Source of the DNA: Bosea sp. AS-1 | GTDB lineage: Bacteria; Pseudomonadota; Alphaproteobacteria; Rhizobiales; Beijerinckiaceae | Direction: 5' to 3' | NCBI RefSeq assembly: GCF_002220095.1 | Contig: NZ_CP022372.1 | Location: forward strand, 1,770,501-1,834,500 | DNA length: 64,000 bases | Shown here: in pieces, positions 34,865 to 44,475 of the stretch | How positions within the stretch are numbered: the stretch's first letter is position 1 | Layout: each line of letters starts with the position of its first letter | Position numbers and translations under genes: made by a program | The notes under the pieces: model-generated | Told to the model about the DNA's origin: nothing | The model's database searches: none | What the model saw: only the letters and a program-made list of their open reading frames with translations

Positions 34865-36180
34865 GCTTCGCCATCCGGATGCGCAGGTTCCTGCATCTGC
34901 CGCGCACCCTGCGCTCCCGCCTGTTCCTGATCCTGTTCGCCGGCCTCGCGGCGGCGCATATCCTGTCCTTCGCCGTGCTGTTCTACGAGCGCACCGTGAG
35001 CGCCAAGGCGACGATGTACACGACGCTGGAGAACGACGTCGCCACCTCGATCGCGCTGCTCGACCGCCTTCCGCCGCAGGAGCGCCCGCAATGGCTGTCC
35101 ATGCTGGGCCGGCGGACCTATCGCTACGAGCTCGGGACGGGCCTGCCCGGCGTGCCGGAGCTGAGCCCGCGGGCGGCGGAGGTCGCGCAGACCATCAACC
35201 TCGCAGCCGGGCGGCGCTTTCCGGTCAAGGTCGAGAGCATTCCCGGAGAGCGCGAGCATCTCCAGGCCCATGTCACGCTCAGCGACGGCTCGCCCGTGAC
35301 GATCGACGTCTTGCCGGCCTTGATGCCGCTCGCGACCTGGCTCCCCTATATGCTCGCCGCCCAGCTCGCCCTGCTCGTGCTCTGCACCTGGCTGGCGGTG
35401 CGGCTCGCGATCAGGCCGCTGCGACGCTTTGCCAATGCAGCCGAAACCCTCGATCCGAGCCGCAAGGCCATACGGCTCGAGGAGACAGGCCCGGCCGAGG
35501 TCGCCCATGCGGCGACGGCCTTCAACGCCATGCGGGACCGTATCGCGCATTATCTGCAGGAGCGCGTCCAGATCCTCGCCGCGATCTCCCACGACCTGCA
35601 GACGCCGATCACGCGCATGAAGCTGCGCGCGGAGATGGCCGAAGACGGTCCGGAAAAGGACAGGCTGATCAACGACCTCTCCGAGATCGAGCGACTGGTC
35701 CGCGAAGGCGTCGCCTATGCGAAGAGCGCCCATGGCGATACCGAGAAGCCGACGCGCATCGATATCGCCTCCTTCGTGGAGAGCATCGCCTTCGACTACC
35801 AGGATACCGGCAAGGCGGTGGCTGTTCCGGGCGCGATCCAGGGCATCGTCGTTACGCGGCCCCATGCCCTGCGGCGCATCCTGACCAATCTGATCGACAA
35901 CGCGCTGAAATTCGCCGGCGCCGCCGAGATCCATGTCGACAAGGCGCCCGACGGCCGGCTCCGGATCACCGTTCTCGATCGCGGCCCCGGCATTCCGGCG
36001 GATCAGCTCGAAGCCGTCCTCCAGCCCTTCTACCGCGTCGAGCAGTCGCGCAGCCGCGACACCGGCGGAACCGGCCTCGGCCTCGCCATCGCCCAGCAGC
36101 TCTCGGCCGCGATCGGCGGCTCGCTTCGCCTGGCGAACCGGCCGGGAGGCGGCCTGGCCGCCGAAGTGACGCTGGGCTGA
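34861..36180 (+). CDS. EnvZ-like sensor histidine kinase
   Basis: A 439-residue kinase with two membrane segments (LFLILFAGLAAAHILSFAVL about 20-40, and LPYMLAAQLALLVLCTWLAV about 160-180), a periplasmic sensor of about 120 residues, HAMP, and the H-box AAISHDLQTPITRMKLRAEM. ATP lid motifs are NLIDNALKFAGAAE, LDRGPGIPADQLE and GTGLGLAIAQQLSA. It is the partner of the regulator upstream. It was not possible to tell the signal; the neighbouring epoxide hydrolase and hydrolases are candidate targets (inference). Confidence 0.93.
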   Translation: MSFAIRMRRFLHLPRTLRSRLFLILFAGLAAAHILSFAVLFYERTVSAKATMYTTLENDVATSIALLDRLPPQERPQWLSMLGRRTYRYELGTGLPGVPELSPRAAEVAQTINLAAGRRFPVKVESIPGEREHLQAHVTLSDGSPVTIDVLPALMPLATWLPYMLAAQLALLVLCTWLAVRLAIRPLRRFANAAETLDPSRKAIRLEETGPAEVAHAATAFNAMRDRIAHYLQERVQILAAISHDLQTPITRMKLRAEMAEDGPEKDRLINDLSEIERLVREGVAYAKSAHGDTEKPTRIDIASFVESIAFDYQDTGKAVAVPGAIQGIVVTRPHALRRILTNLIDNALKFAGAAEIHVDKAPDGRLRITVLDRGPGIPADQLEAVLQPFYRVEQSRSRDTGGTGLGLAIAQQLSAAIGGSLRLANRPGGGLAAEVTLG

Positions 36181-36271
36181 AACGGGCGGCGAGAAGCCTG
36201 TCTCAGCCGGTTCGGAAGGGCCGAAGCAAATGCCGCGGCATGATTTTGCCGCCGGTGGCTTGCGTTGCTCG

Positions 36272-37546
36272 TCAGCGCAGCGAACGGAACGCGGCCCGCA
36301 CCTCCTGCGTGAAAAGCTCGGGCTGTTCCCAGGCCGCGAAATGCCCGCCATTCCCGGCCTCGCTGAAGTAGACGAGGTTCTTGTAGCAGCGCTGCGCCCA
36401 GCTCTTCGGCGCTCGATAAATCTCGCCGGGAAAGACCGTGACGGCAACGGGCAGTTCGGGAATCTCGACCGCGTTGAAGTTGTTGGAGTGGTCCTCCCAA
36501 TAGATGCGGGCGGCCGAGGCGCCTGTCCCCGTCAACCAGTAGAGCGAGATGTCGTCGAGCATCTCGTCCTTCGTCAGTACTTTCTCGGGGTCGCCGCCGC
36601 TATAGGTCCAGGTAGCGAGCTTCTCGTAGATCCAGGCGGCGAGGCCGAGCGGCGAATCGACCAGCGAATAGCCGATGGTCTGGGGCCGTGTGACCATCAT
36701 CGCGGCATAGGCCGAACTGTCCTTGTAGAAGGTATCGAGCGCATCGAACGCCCTGCGCTCGTCAGGCGACAGCTCTTCCGGGGCCGGACCGCCGGCCGCG
36801 AGGACCGCCGCGATCTCCTTCGGCACCGTGCCCGGCATGTTGACATGGATGCCGATCAGCCCGGGCACCTTCTGGAGCGCCATGCGATGGGAGATCACCG
36901 AGCCGCAATCCCCGCCCTGCGAAACATAGCGCTCATAGCCGAGCCGCCGCATCAGCACCGACCAGGCCCGCCCGATATGGTCGGATCCCCAGCCTGCCGT
37001 CGCCGGCTTGCCTGAGAAGCCGAAGCCCGGAATCGACGGCACCACCAGATGGAAGGCATCCGCGGCCGAGCCGCCATGATTTGTCGGATCGACGAGGGGG
37101 CCGACGACCTTCATGAACTCCAGGATCGAGCCCGGCCAGCCATGGGTCATGATCATCGGCAGGGCACTGGCATGCGGCGAGCGCAGATGGATGAAATGAA
37201 TGTCCAGGCCGTCGATCTCGGTCACGAACATCGGCAGCGCATTGAGTTTCGCCTCGACCTTGCGCCAGTCATACCCGTCCGCCCAGTAGTCGACGAGCGG
37301 CTGCAGCCGCGCGAGCCGAACGCCCTGCGAGGCGTCCGAAACCGTCTCCCGCTCGGGCCAGCGCGCCGTGGCGAGGCGCAGCTTGAGATTGGTGACGGCC
37401 GCTTCGGGAATGGCGACCTTGAAGGGTCGGATGCCGCTCGGGGCGCCTTCCGCATGAAGGGCGGCGGGCATCAGGCCGACAGCCGTCGCCGCCGCGGCCG
37501 ATGCGAGCAGGCGCCGCCGGGTGAGATCGAGTGCATCGCGTGACAT
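36272..37546 (-). CDS. TAT-exported epoxide hydrolase (microsomal type)
   Basis: A 424-residue protein with an EHN N-terminal domain (GIRPFKVAIPEAAVTNLKLR, WPERET, YWADGYDWRKVE). Hydrolase core: HGWPGSILEFMKV (oxyanion), QGGDCGSVISHRMA (Asp nucleophile), and GGHFAAWEQPELF (His near the end). The twin-arginine signal is LTRRRLLASAAAATAVG. Start ATG 37546 behind cggagcc. Convergent with the histidine kinase gene and divergent from the region before the TetR gene. Confidence 0.9.
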   Translation of the reverse strand: MSRDALDLTRRRLLASAAAATAVGLMPAALHAEGAPSGIRPFKVAIPEAAVTNLKLRLATARWPERETVSDASQGVRLARLQPLVDYWADGYDWRKVEAKLNALPMFVTEIDGLDIHFIHLRSPHASALPMIMTHGWPGSILEFMKVVGPLVDPTNHGGSAADAFHLVVPSIPGFGFSGKPATAGWGSDHIGRAWSVLMRRLGYERYVSQGGDCGSVISHRMALQKVPGLIGIHVNMPGTVPKEIAAVLAAGGPAPEELSPDERRAFDALDTFYKDSSAYAAMMVTRPQTIGYSLVDSPLGLAAWIYEKLATWTYSGGDPEKVLTKDEMLDDISLYWLTGTGASAARIYWEDHSNNFNAVEIPELPVAVTVFPGEIYRAPKSWAQRCYKNLVYFSEAGNGGHFAAWEQPELFTQEVRAAFRSLR

Positions 37547-37699
37547 GGGTAGGCTCCGTTTCAGGGCAGCCAGGATCGACCACCGACGGCGCATGTCTTG
37601 CTAGGCTGGGATGTGCCGGATGTTTCCGTCCCGGGCGTGATTTGTATCAGCACGTAGGTACGACGCCGGGCTGGAGACGGTTTCCGTCGCGCGCGTGGC

Positions 37700-38344
37700 T
37701 CAGCGCCCGAATGGAGGCTCGGGACGCGTCGTCCCGAAGGCGGCGACGAAGACCCTCCAGCGGCGCTCGAACAGGTCCTGCCGCTCCGCGTCCTCGACGG
37801 CCGCGGCACCGAGCCGGACGCGGTTATTGGCGCCTTCGAGAAGATCGACGAGCACGTCGCAGACCGCCTGGGGATCGCCGGGCTGCAGCGCCCCCGCCAT
37901 CTGCGCCGCAGCAATCGCAGCGGCGAGCGGCTGCAAGGCGCTCTGCGACCACGCCGCCAAGCGCTCGCGCAGCGGCGCGGACAAGGCGGCCTCGGCACTG
38001 ACCGAGAGATAGAACGCCGCATAGTCGCGCGATGAGCCGATCTCGACATAGCGCATCGCCATCCGGCGCAGCGCATTCAGGGCCCCGGACCCGTCCTTCG
38101 CCGCCGAGACCAGAGCGGTGCGGAAATCGCCGAGATCCCGCTCGACCACCGCCTCGAGCAGCGCCGCCTTGTTCGGAAAGCGCCGATAGATCGTGTGCTT
38201 TGAGACGCCGAGGCTGAGCGCGATCTCGTCGAGCGACGCGTTGGCGACGCCGCTGCGGCAGAAGGCCAGGCGCGCACCCTCGAGAATATGCCTATCGAGC
38301 ATCGCCGTCTGCTCTCGTGTCGGCCGCCCACCCGGCTTTCGCAT
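37700..38344 (-). CDS. TetR-family transcriptional regulator
   Basis: A 214-residue repressor. Start ATG 38344 (MRKPGGRPTREQTAML) is chosen over one at 38371 because gggga lies at the right distance. The HTH is SLDEIALSLGVSKHTIYRRF, then PNKAALLEAVVERDL. The C-terminal ligand domain is helical and alanine-rich. It is divergent from the ABC-F gene, with a palindrome at 38409-38425 between them, and so may control that gene and itself. Confidence 0.87.
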   Translation of the reverse strand: MRKPGGRPTREQTAMLDRHILEGARLAFCRSGVANASLDEIALSLGVSKHTIYRRFPNKAALLEAVVERDLGDFRTALVSAAKDGSGALNALRRMAMRYVEIGSSRDYAAFYLSVSAEAALSAPLRERLAAWSQSALQPLAAAIAAAQMAGALQPGDPQAVCDVLVDLLEGANNRVRLGAAAVEDAERQDLFERRWRVFVAAFGTTRPEPPFGR

Positions 38345-38408
38345 GAATGTCCCCGTGCCTTGATCTCGCATAAACAGCACGGAACCGTTGCGTTTCAAGT
38401 CCTCGAAT

Positions 38409-38425
38409 GATAACGGCACGTTATC
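38409..38425. promoter_or_regulatory. palindromic operator candidate for the TetR regulator
   Basis: gataacg-gca-cgttatc, a perfect 7-bp inverted repeat with a 3-nt centre. It lies 65 nt upstream of the TetR start and 29 nt before the ABC-F start, where an operator for TetR proteins is expected. Confidence 0.6.
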
Positions 38426-38453
38426 GTGCTGTTAATGCCGGACATCTGCTCGC

Positions 38454-40052
38454 ATGCCATCGATCACCCTTTCAGGCCTTGCCTGGTCGACACCAGAGGG
38501 GCGCAGTGTCTTCGCCGGCCTCGATCTCGGTTTCGGCCGGGAGCGCGTCGGCCTCGTCGGACGCAACGGCATCGGCAAATCGACCCTGCTGAAACTCATC
38601 ATGGGCGAATTGCGACCGCTGGCCGGGACGGTCGTCGTGAGCGGCACGCTCGGCGTCATGCGGCAGGCTGTTCAGAACGAACCGCATGAGACGATCGCCG
38701 ATCTCCTCGGCGTCCGGGACGCCCTTTCGACCCTTTGCCGTGCGGAAGCCGGCGACGCCACGGTCGCGGAACTGGCGGAGGCCGACTGGACGCTGGAGGG
38801 GCGGATCGCGGCGGCGCTCGCCCGCCTCGGCCTGGATGCAGACCCGAATGTGAAACTGTCGGAGCTCTCGGGCGGACAGCGAACGCGAGCCGGTCTCGCG
38901 GCCGCGACCTTCCGGGGCCCCGACTTCCTCCTGCTGGACGAGCCGACCAACAATCTCGACCGGGCCGGACGCGAGGCGGTGATCTCCCTGCTCGCCGGCT
39001 GGCGCGCCGGCGCCATCGTGGTCAGCCATGATCGCGAACTGCTCGGCCGGATGGACGCCATCGTCGAGATGACCTCGCTCGGCGCCGCGCGCTACGGCGG
39101 CAACTGGGAGGCCTATCATGCACGCAAGGCGATCGAGCTGGAGGCGGCCGAGCACGACCTCACCGATGCGCGGAAGCAGGTCGCCGAGACCGAGCGCAAG
39201 GCCCGGCTCGCATCAGAACGGCAGGACCGGCGCGATGGCGCCGGAGCCCGGAAAGGCACCCGGGGCGATCTCCCGCGAATCCTGCTCGGTGCCCGCAAGA
39301 ACGCTGCCGAAACGAGCCGGGGCGATGGTGCGCGGCGCGCCGAACGGCAGCGCAGCGAGGCGCGGCAGGCCGAGGTGGAAGCCAGGGCGCGTGTCGAGGT
39401 CCTGCAGCGCCTGTCGATCGTGCTGCCACCCACAGGACTTTCGCCGCATCGGCAGGTGCTGAAGCTCGATGCGGTCACGGCTGGCTATAGCGACGATATC
39501 CCGCCGATCCGCGACCTTTCCTTTTTTATGTCCGGGCCGGGCCGTCTCGCGGTCGTCGGGCCGAACGGCTCCGGCAAGACGACCCTGCTGAAGCTGATCG
39601 CCGGGGAAATGGCCCCCATCGCCGGCGCCGTCTCCGTCTTCGTCGCCCTCGCGATGCTCGACCAGAGCGTGAGCATCCTCGATCCGCGGACCTCCATCCT
39701 GAACAATTTCAAGCGGCTGAACCCCGGCTCGGACGAGAACGCCTGCCGTGCCGCGCTTGCCGGCTTCCTGTTCCGGGCAGATGCCGCCCTCCAGATCGCC
39801 GGCACGCTCAGCGGCGGTCAGATGCTCCGGGCCGGGCTCGCCTGTGTCCTGGGCGGGCCCCGCCCGCCCGCGCTGCTGCTGCTCGACGAGCCAACCAACC
39901 ATCTCGACATCGCCTCGGTCGAGGCGATCGAGGCAGGGCTTGCCGCCTATGACGGTGCGCTCGTCGCCGTGAGCCACGATGAGCGGTTCCTGATGAATAT
40001 CGGCATCAATCAGCAGGTCGAGCTGGCCGGTCCGCGCCAAAAGTTGGCCTAG
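38454..40052 (+). CDS. ABC-F family ATPase (duplicated ATPase)
   Basis: A 532-residue protein with two ATPase domains and no membrane part. First: GLVGRNGIGKSTLLKLIMGE, SELSGGQRTRAGLAAATFRG, LLLDEPTNNLD. Second: AVVGPNGSGKTTLLKLIAGE, TLSGGQMLRAGLACVLGG, LLLDEPTNHLD. A charged linker of about 80 residues lies between them. ABC-F proteins act at the ribosome, some giving antibiotic resistance. Start ATG 38454. Divergent TetR control is typical of drug-response genes. The second Walker A lies in a slightly odd context but is intact. Confidence 0.9.
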   Translation: MPSITLSGLAWSTPEGRSVFAGLDLGFGRERVGLVGRNGIGKSTLLKLIMGELRPLAGTVVVSGTLGVMRQAVQNEPHETIADLLGVRDALSTLCRAEAGDATVAELAEADWTLEGRIAAALARLGLDADPNVKLSELSGGQRTRAGLAAATFRGPDFLLLDEPTNNLDRAGREAVISLLAGWRAGAIVVSHDRELLGRMDAIVEMTSLGAARYGGNWEAYHARKAIELEAAEHDLTDARKQVAETERKARLASERQDRRDGAGARKGTRGDLPRILLGARKNAAETSRGDGARRAERQRSEARQAEVEARARVEVLQRLSIVLPPTGLSPHRQVLKLDAVTAGYSDDIPPIRDLSFFMSGPGRLAVVGPNGSGKTTLLKLIAGEMAPIAGAVSVFVALAMLDQSVSILDPRTSILNNFKRLNPGSDENACRAALAGFLFRADAALQIAGTLSGGQMLRAGLACVLGGPRPPALLLLDEPTNHLDIASVEAIEAGLAAYDGALVAVSHDERFLMNIGINQQVELAGPRQKLA

Positions 40053-40194
40053 GTAAATCGCCAACGTCTGCTTTGCGGGGGCCTCTCAACGTCAGGTCAT
40101 GGCGCATGTCGCCAGAACCAGCGTCCGACGATCCTGCCCGAAATCAGTGGAACGCCCGCCGGTCGATGCCATCGCGGAATGACGTTAAAACCCG

Positions 40195-40790
40195 CTATGG
40201 CACCAGTAACAACTTGCCCACCGACGAGCGTGATTCCATTGCCGAGTGTGCCGCGGCCGCTTCGGCGAGCGGAAACATTCTTGGGCTATCCACCCGCAGG
40301 TTGCCACTGCGGATCCATCCGAACAGCCGCCTGGCGCGTTCCTGCAACAGCTCCGGCGTCGGAATGTGATCCATGAATACCGCGTAGCCGATTTTGACGC
40401 TTTTCGGCAGAGACATCATCGAGAGGTTCGTATCCGCACCCAGGACCGGCCCGTACCAGCAGAAGGTTCCAGTCCGACGCAGAGCGGTCAGGGACCCCTC
40501 GAAGGTCACCGGCCCCGATCCATCGAAGACGACATCCACTCCCTCGCTGCCGGTCAGCCCCAAGACCTCATCCGCAAAGCCTGTTCCGTCATCGACGATG
40601 ACGTGATCGGCGCCGGCCTCGGCAGCCGCTTCGACCTTGTCAGCTCGGGATACGCGGCCAATCACTTTGCCGCCCTGCATCTTGACGATCTGCGTGAGCA
40701 ATTGCCCCAGACCGCCGGCTGCCGCATGAACCAAGGCCCAGTTGCCAGACCTGACTTGGTAGAACTCGGTCGCGAAATGACTCTCGGTCC
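40195..40790 (-). pseudogene. quinone oxidoreductase (zinc-type ADH), N-terminus missing
   Basis: Keeps the NADPH domain: FYQVRSGNWALVHAAAGGLG, then VDVVFDGSGPVTFEGSLTAL and a C-terminal SRMFPLAEAAAAHSAMESRS-like end. About 130 N-terminal residues with the catalytic domain are absent. Homology stops near 40790, where a different gene fragment begins on the other strand. Confidence 0.75.
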
Positions 40791-41417
40791 CGCACGCTCT
40801 GGCTGAGCGGAGACACCGAGGGCGCGAAGGCCGTTGCTTGGCAGTCGGTCCGCGATGCATCCCGGCTCAACCACCCGGTCACCAGATGCATCGCGTTGAT
40901 CTGGGCACTCGACGTCTATCTCTGGGCTGGGGACTTGGAGGCGGCCGAAGAGGCGCTCGCGGCTTTCGGGGAGTGCGCCGAAGCCAATGCCCTCGACCCC
41001 TATATCGCGGCGGCGGACGGCTATCGTGGCGCGATCGACATCGAACAGGGCCGGGCCACGGATGCTGCCCTCGACCTCGTATCGCAGAGTCTGACGCGCC
41101 TTCACGCGACGCGCTACGAGCTGCTGACGACACTGTTCTCGATCATGCTCGTGCGCGGCCTGATCCTGCGCGGCCGCTTTGGCGAAGCCCGGACGCTCGT
41201 CGAAACGACGATTGCGCGCGTCGAAGCCAATGGTGAGTCGTTCGCGTATCCCGAACTCCTTCGGCTAAAGGCTAGGATCCTGCACCATGCCGATGGCGAC
41301 ACCGCCGGCAGCGTGCAGATTCTTGGAACAGCTAGCCGGCTTGCGGAACGGCAAGGTGCCTTGGCCTGGCTTTCGCTGATCGAGCTTGATCGCGCGGCTC
41401 CCGCCGTCTCAGTCTAG
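40791..41417 (+). pseudogene. TPR-type C-terminal fragment of an ATPase transcriptional regulator
   Basis: Frame RTLWLSGDTEGAKAVAWQSV, then HPVTRCIALIWALDVYLWAG and LHATRYELLTTLFSIMLVRG, PELLRLKARILHHADG. This looks like the helical-repeat C-terminus of large AAA-type winged-helix regulators. The 5' part and probably the last residues are missing. The fragment has no start codon of its own. Confidence 0.65.
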
Positions 41418-41420
41418 TGG

Positions 41421-41567
41421 TCAGCCCTCGTCGACCGTGAGGCTGACACCCGTCACGTAGCCCGCTTCTTCGCAAGCCAAATAGGGGATCAAACCGCTGA
41501 TCTCATCGGGATTGGCAAAGCGCTGCAGCGGCCTCATCTGAGCAAGATGGTCTGAGGGAGTGTCCTG
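41421..41567 (-). pseudogene. short-chain dehydrogenase, last 48 residues
   Basis: RPLQRFANPDEISGLIPYLA, then EEAGYVTGVSLTVDEG, a standard SDR C-terminus. The rest of the gene is absent. Sequence upstream on the minus strand (41568 on) does not continue the SDR fold. Confidence 0.7.
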
Positions 41568-41641
41568 GGTTTCATTGAGAAATGTCCGGGCTTTTGGGGC
41601 GAGAACAGTTGGGGGGCCGTGACATGTGGCGCGCCTGTCAC

Positions 41642-43939
41642 CTATTCGATCTCCTGATCCGATGGGCGACGTGGCCTCTGGTGGGCAGGTCTGCTGCCCG
41701 ATTCCGATGCTCGAGGTCTCGGAGCCGCCTGACCATTTGCGCTTGCTGGCGATGCCGGTTTCGGCCGGAGTAGGCCGAACTCCTCTTTCTCCGTGAACGC
41801 GGGAACATCGAACGTGACATTGTTTCGGATATTTTTCCGCGTGGATTGCGTTGCGCTCTTCGAAACGCCTGCCGAAGCTGCGATCGGAATGTGCGGATTC
41901 CGCGACCGCGCGACAGGCTGGTGCTGCGGGGCTGCCGCAGCCGTTCTGGCCACCGACCGTTCCGGCTGTCGGGGAGACGGACGGCTCCAATCCGAAGAGA
42001 CGATGTTCGGCGTCAATGTCGTCGTCGCGTTATGCCGGCGCAGGTTCGGCCCGCCGTCTAGCCATTGCGTCAATTCCTCCGCGACCTCGCCGGCCTGCCG
42101 CGCGTGGAGGTGATCGAGAGTGTGACGGAAGCTCTGCGCGACCGCTGCCGTCGCCTGCAATCTCACCATGGCGTTGTCTATTGGGATTGCATCGAGAGCA
42201 GCGAGTTCGAGCATCGCTTGAGCGGCGATCTTCTGCCGTTCAAGGCGATGGCGCTCGAGTCGCTCCCGCAAAGCCTCCATCGCCTTGCTGAAATGGGCCC
42301 CGAGCCTGAGCGTGAACGCGACCAGCGCGTCATGAACAACAGCCGATTGCATCGCTGCATATCCGAGTTTCTTCTCCATGCGCTTGAGAAAGCGGCGTTC
42401 GCGACGCTTCATCTCGTCAGCGAACTGCGCGGCCATCGCCTGAGCCGCGTTCGCGTCGTCATGGCCTCTCTCAATTTGCGAGCACTCAGTTTCGAGGGCT
42501 TGGCGCGCCCGGATTGCCATCGAACCCGCGACATTCTCCCGCGAAGATGCGCTGCCGCGCCGGCGGGTCTGCGCTCGCCTTTCAGAAGGCGAGGCGACGA
42601 TCGCGGTGACGGGCTCCTCCTTCTGTTCAAGCGTGATCTCCGCCACGCGGGAGAGGGCGCCGAGCGCGACGACCGGATTGATCCGGCCAAGGTGGTTGAT
42701 CGCCTCTCGCATGATCCGGTGCTGTGACGAAGAAGCCGATACTGCGGCAGCAATGTCATCTCCGTGCTGAGCAAAGAGCTTCGACATGATGCCGGCGCCG
42801 GCATTCTGGCGCGGGCGCTTGCGTTGCCTGTCTGAAGCATCCGTGGTGCTGATCACGGTTGATGCGGTAGAGGCAGGTGCAGTTTCGGGCACCTCCCGCG
42901 CGTCGACAGATGCCAGTATCTGGCTGCCAGCCGCAAGCGCGAGGAGCGGTGATATCTCCGCGAGGCGGGGGAGGGCGGCGGCGCGCCCTGACGAGACGGG
43001 AGCATTCTGATGCTCCAGTTCCTGACAGATCGATCGCAGACCGATCTCGACGACACGGGGAGCACGCGCAGGCGCGCGTCGAGCGCGTTGACGGGGCTCC
43101 GTATCTGGTACTTTCCTCAAGAGGGAGGATGCCACCTGTCGGCTGGCCAATTGCGAGGCCCGTTCGGCGCGCCAGCCCCGCCCGGCAGTGCCGCGCCTCG
43201 CTTGTCGTTTCTCATATTCGATCTGGCCGCGGGGAACATAGATCACCGGTTCGAGATCGAGACCGCGGCGTTCGAAAGAACGATGATCCACCACATATCC
43301 GAGTTCGGCCGAGAGAAGGCCGGCCCAACGCGTCCTCATGGTTTCGATGGTGGATGAGATTGTCTTCTCGCGCCCATCCGCGCGGGTATAGCGAACCTCG
43401 GCGGCGGTGCCAGCTTCGCGCTTGCGCATCGCGATCCCGTCCAGCTCGCGCACCTTCTTGCCGAAATTCGCAGGGGCGAGCGAACGGGTCGTCATCAGGA
43501 AATGAGCGTGATCCCAATCGTGCTCAGGCTTGTTATGCACCGCGAACTGAACGCCGAGCCCGAGTTCCTCGGTCAGAAACCGCGCGAAGGCGATGGTGAC
43601 GCGCTCGGCCGCTTCCGGCGAAAGCGCCCAGGGCAATGAGCAGCGCATATGCGAAGCCAGTCTCGGCAACTCGCGCGAACGCATCTGGTATTCGCCGTCT
43701 TTCCGGCGTTCCTTGCGATCCACCCAGTGCCAGAGTTCATGCGGCGTCATCACGCTTCCGGCCGGCAGCGACAGGCCGGTCATCGCAATCTCGTGCCGCC
43801 GATGGGGGTTATTGACGCGATGACCATCGAAGGAATGGCCACCAGTGATGTAGGCGCTGACCAGACCGGCGCTGGCGGGACCGAGGTGGGTCTTCGCGCG
43901 CACCCAACTGGTCGAGAGATGCATAGTCCGGTCGAACAT
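41642..43939 (-). CDS. MobA/MobL-family relaxase
   Basis: Nicks a transfer origin in conjugative mobilisation. A 765-residue protein whose N-terminal third is the relaxase: HRRHEIAMTGLSLPAGSVMT, then MTPHELWHWVDRKERRKDGE and the metal-binding histidines in NKPEHDWDHAHFLMTTR. The remaining two thirds is a charged, disordered region. Start ATG 43939 (MFDRTMHLSTSWVRAK); an earlier GTG at 43972 has no ribosome site. It faces two small genes across a promoter region, so the segment could be a mobilisable island. No TraG or coupling protein is in the window. Confidence 0.87.
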   Translation of the reverse strand: MFDRTMHLSTSWVRAKTHLGPASAGLVSAYITGGHSFDGHRVNNPHRRHEIAMTGLSLPAGSVMTPHELWHWVDRKERRKDGEYQMRSRELPRLASHMRCSLPWALSPEAAERVTIAFARFLTEELGLGVQFAVHNKPEHDWDHAHFLMTTRSLAPANFGKKVRELDGIAMRKREAGTAAEVRYTRADGREKTISSTIETMRTRWAGLLSAELGYVVDHRSFERRGLDLEPVIYVPRGQIEYEKRQARRGTAGRGWRAERASQLASRQVASSLLRKVPDTEPRQRARRAPARAPRVVEIGLRSICQELEHQNAPVSSGRAAALPRLAEISPLLALAAGSQILASVDAREVPETAPASTASTVISTTDASDRQRKRPRQNAGAGIMSKLFAQHGDDIAAAVSASSSQHRIMREAINHLGRINPVVALGALSRVAEITLEQKEEPVTAIVASPSERRAQTRRRGSASSRENVAGSMAIRARQALETECSQIERGHDDANAAQAMAAQFADEMKRRERRFLKRMEKKLGYAAMQSAVVHDALVAFTLRLGAHFSKAMEALRERLERHRLERQKIAAQAMLELAALDAIPIDNAMVRLQATAAVAQSFRHTLDHLHARQAGEVAEELTQWLDGGPNLRRHNATTTLTPNIVSSDWSRPSPRQPERSVARTAAAAPQHQPVARSRNPHIPIAASAGVSKSATQSTRKNIRNNVTFDVPAFTEKEEFGLLRPKPASPASANGQAAPRPRASESGSRPAHQRPRRPSDQEIE

Positions 43940-44106
43940 CGTGAAACCCGGCCTTCCTCTCTCAAAAAGCACCGCAGGGACCGCGCAGTCCGACTTTTCG
44001 GACTGCTATAGCGGGCCCAAGGGGCTGACGCCCCCTGGGAACCCCCGGCCGTTTGATGGCTCGCGTTAATATGAATGCGTATATATGCTATTGCAAGAAT
44101 CAGATT

Positions 44107-44147
44107 TATGGGTTTCAATTGTGTCGTCGCATTAACCCATAGGAGGT
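44107..44147 (+). promoter_or_regulatory. inverted repeat adjoining the ribosome site of the next gene
   Basis: tatgggtt (44107-44114) and aacccata (44134-44141) form an 8-bp perfect pair with a 19-nt loop. The Shine-Dalgarno aggagg (44141-44146) starts at the end of the second arm. Could be an operator or an RNA hairpin that changes access to the ribosome site. Confidence 0.45.
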
Positions 44148-44151
44148 GACA

Positions 44152-44475
44152 TTGGACGACATGTTGAAGCTGATGGATAAGTTCGCGAAGGCGAGGGCGC
44201 GTCAGCACGCCAACCGCGCGAAGCTGTTCCGCGTGGCGCAGAAGGTGTGGGAGACGACGAACAACCCGCATGCGATGTCCGGCCTGTTCAACGCCGCGAA
44301 GGCGCATTCGCCTGCGCTGGCGAAGGAATTGATCGTGGCCGGTGCCTCGACCGATTACACCTTCCCGGCCAGCGAGTTCGCCAACGAGGTGACTCGACAG
44401 CGCGCCGACGCGAAGGTCAAAGCTGCGGCCGCGGCGGCGGGGCAGGGTGCGAACCAGCAGGAGAAGAGCCAGTGA
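44152..44475 (+). CDS. small mobilisation-region protein, unknown
   Basis: A 107-residue helical protein. It has no ATG at the ribosome site; the start may be TTG 44152 (5 nt after aggagg) or ATG 44161. Sequence: LMDKFAKARARQHANRAKLF, NNPHAMSGLFNAAKAHSPAL, ASTDYTFPASEFANEVTRQ. Divergent from the relaxase gene. Not recognised as a known Mob accessory protein, but its position is typical. Confidence 0.6.
   Translation: MDDMLKLMDKFAKARARQHANRAKLFRVAQKVWETTNNPHAMSGLFNAAKAHSPALAKELIVAGASTDYTFPASEFANEVTRQRADAKVKAAAAAAGQGANQQEKSQ

Noticed and set aside
41568..41990. SDR gene longer than the C-terminal fragment
   Set aside because: Only the last 48 residues fit the family. The upstream codons overlap the relaxase gene and are not SDR-like.
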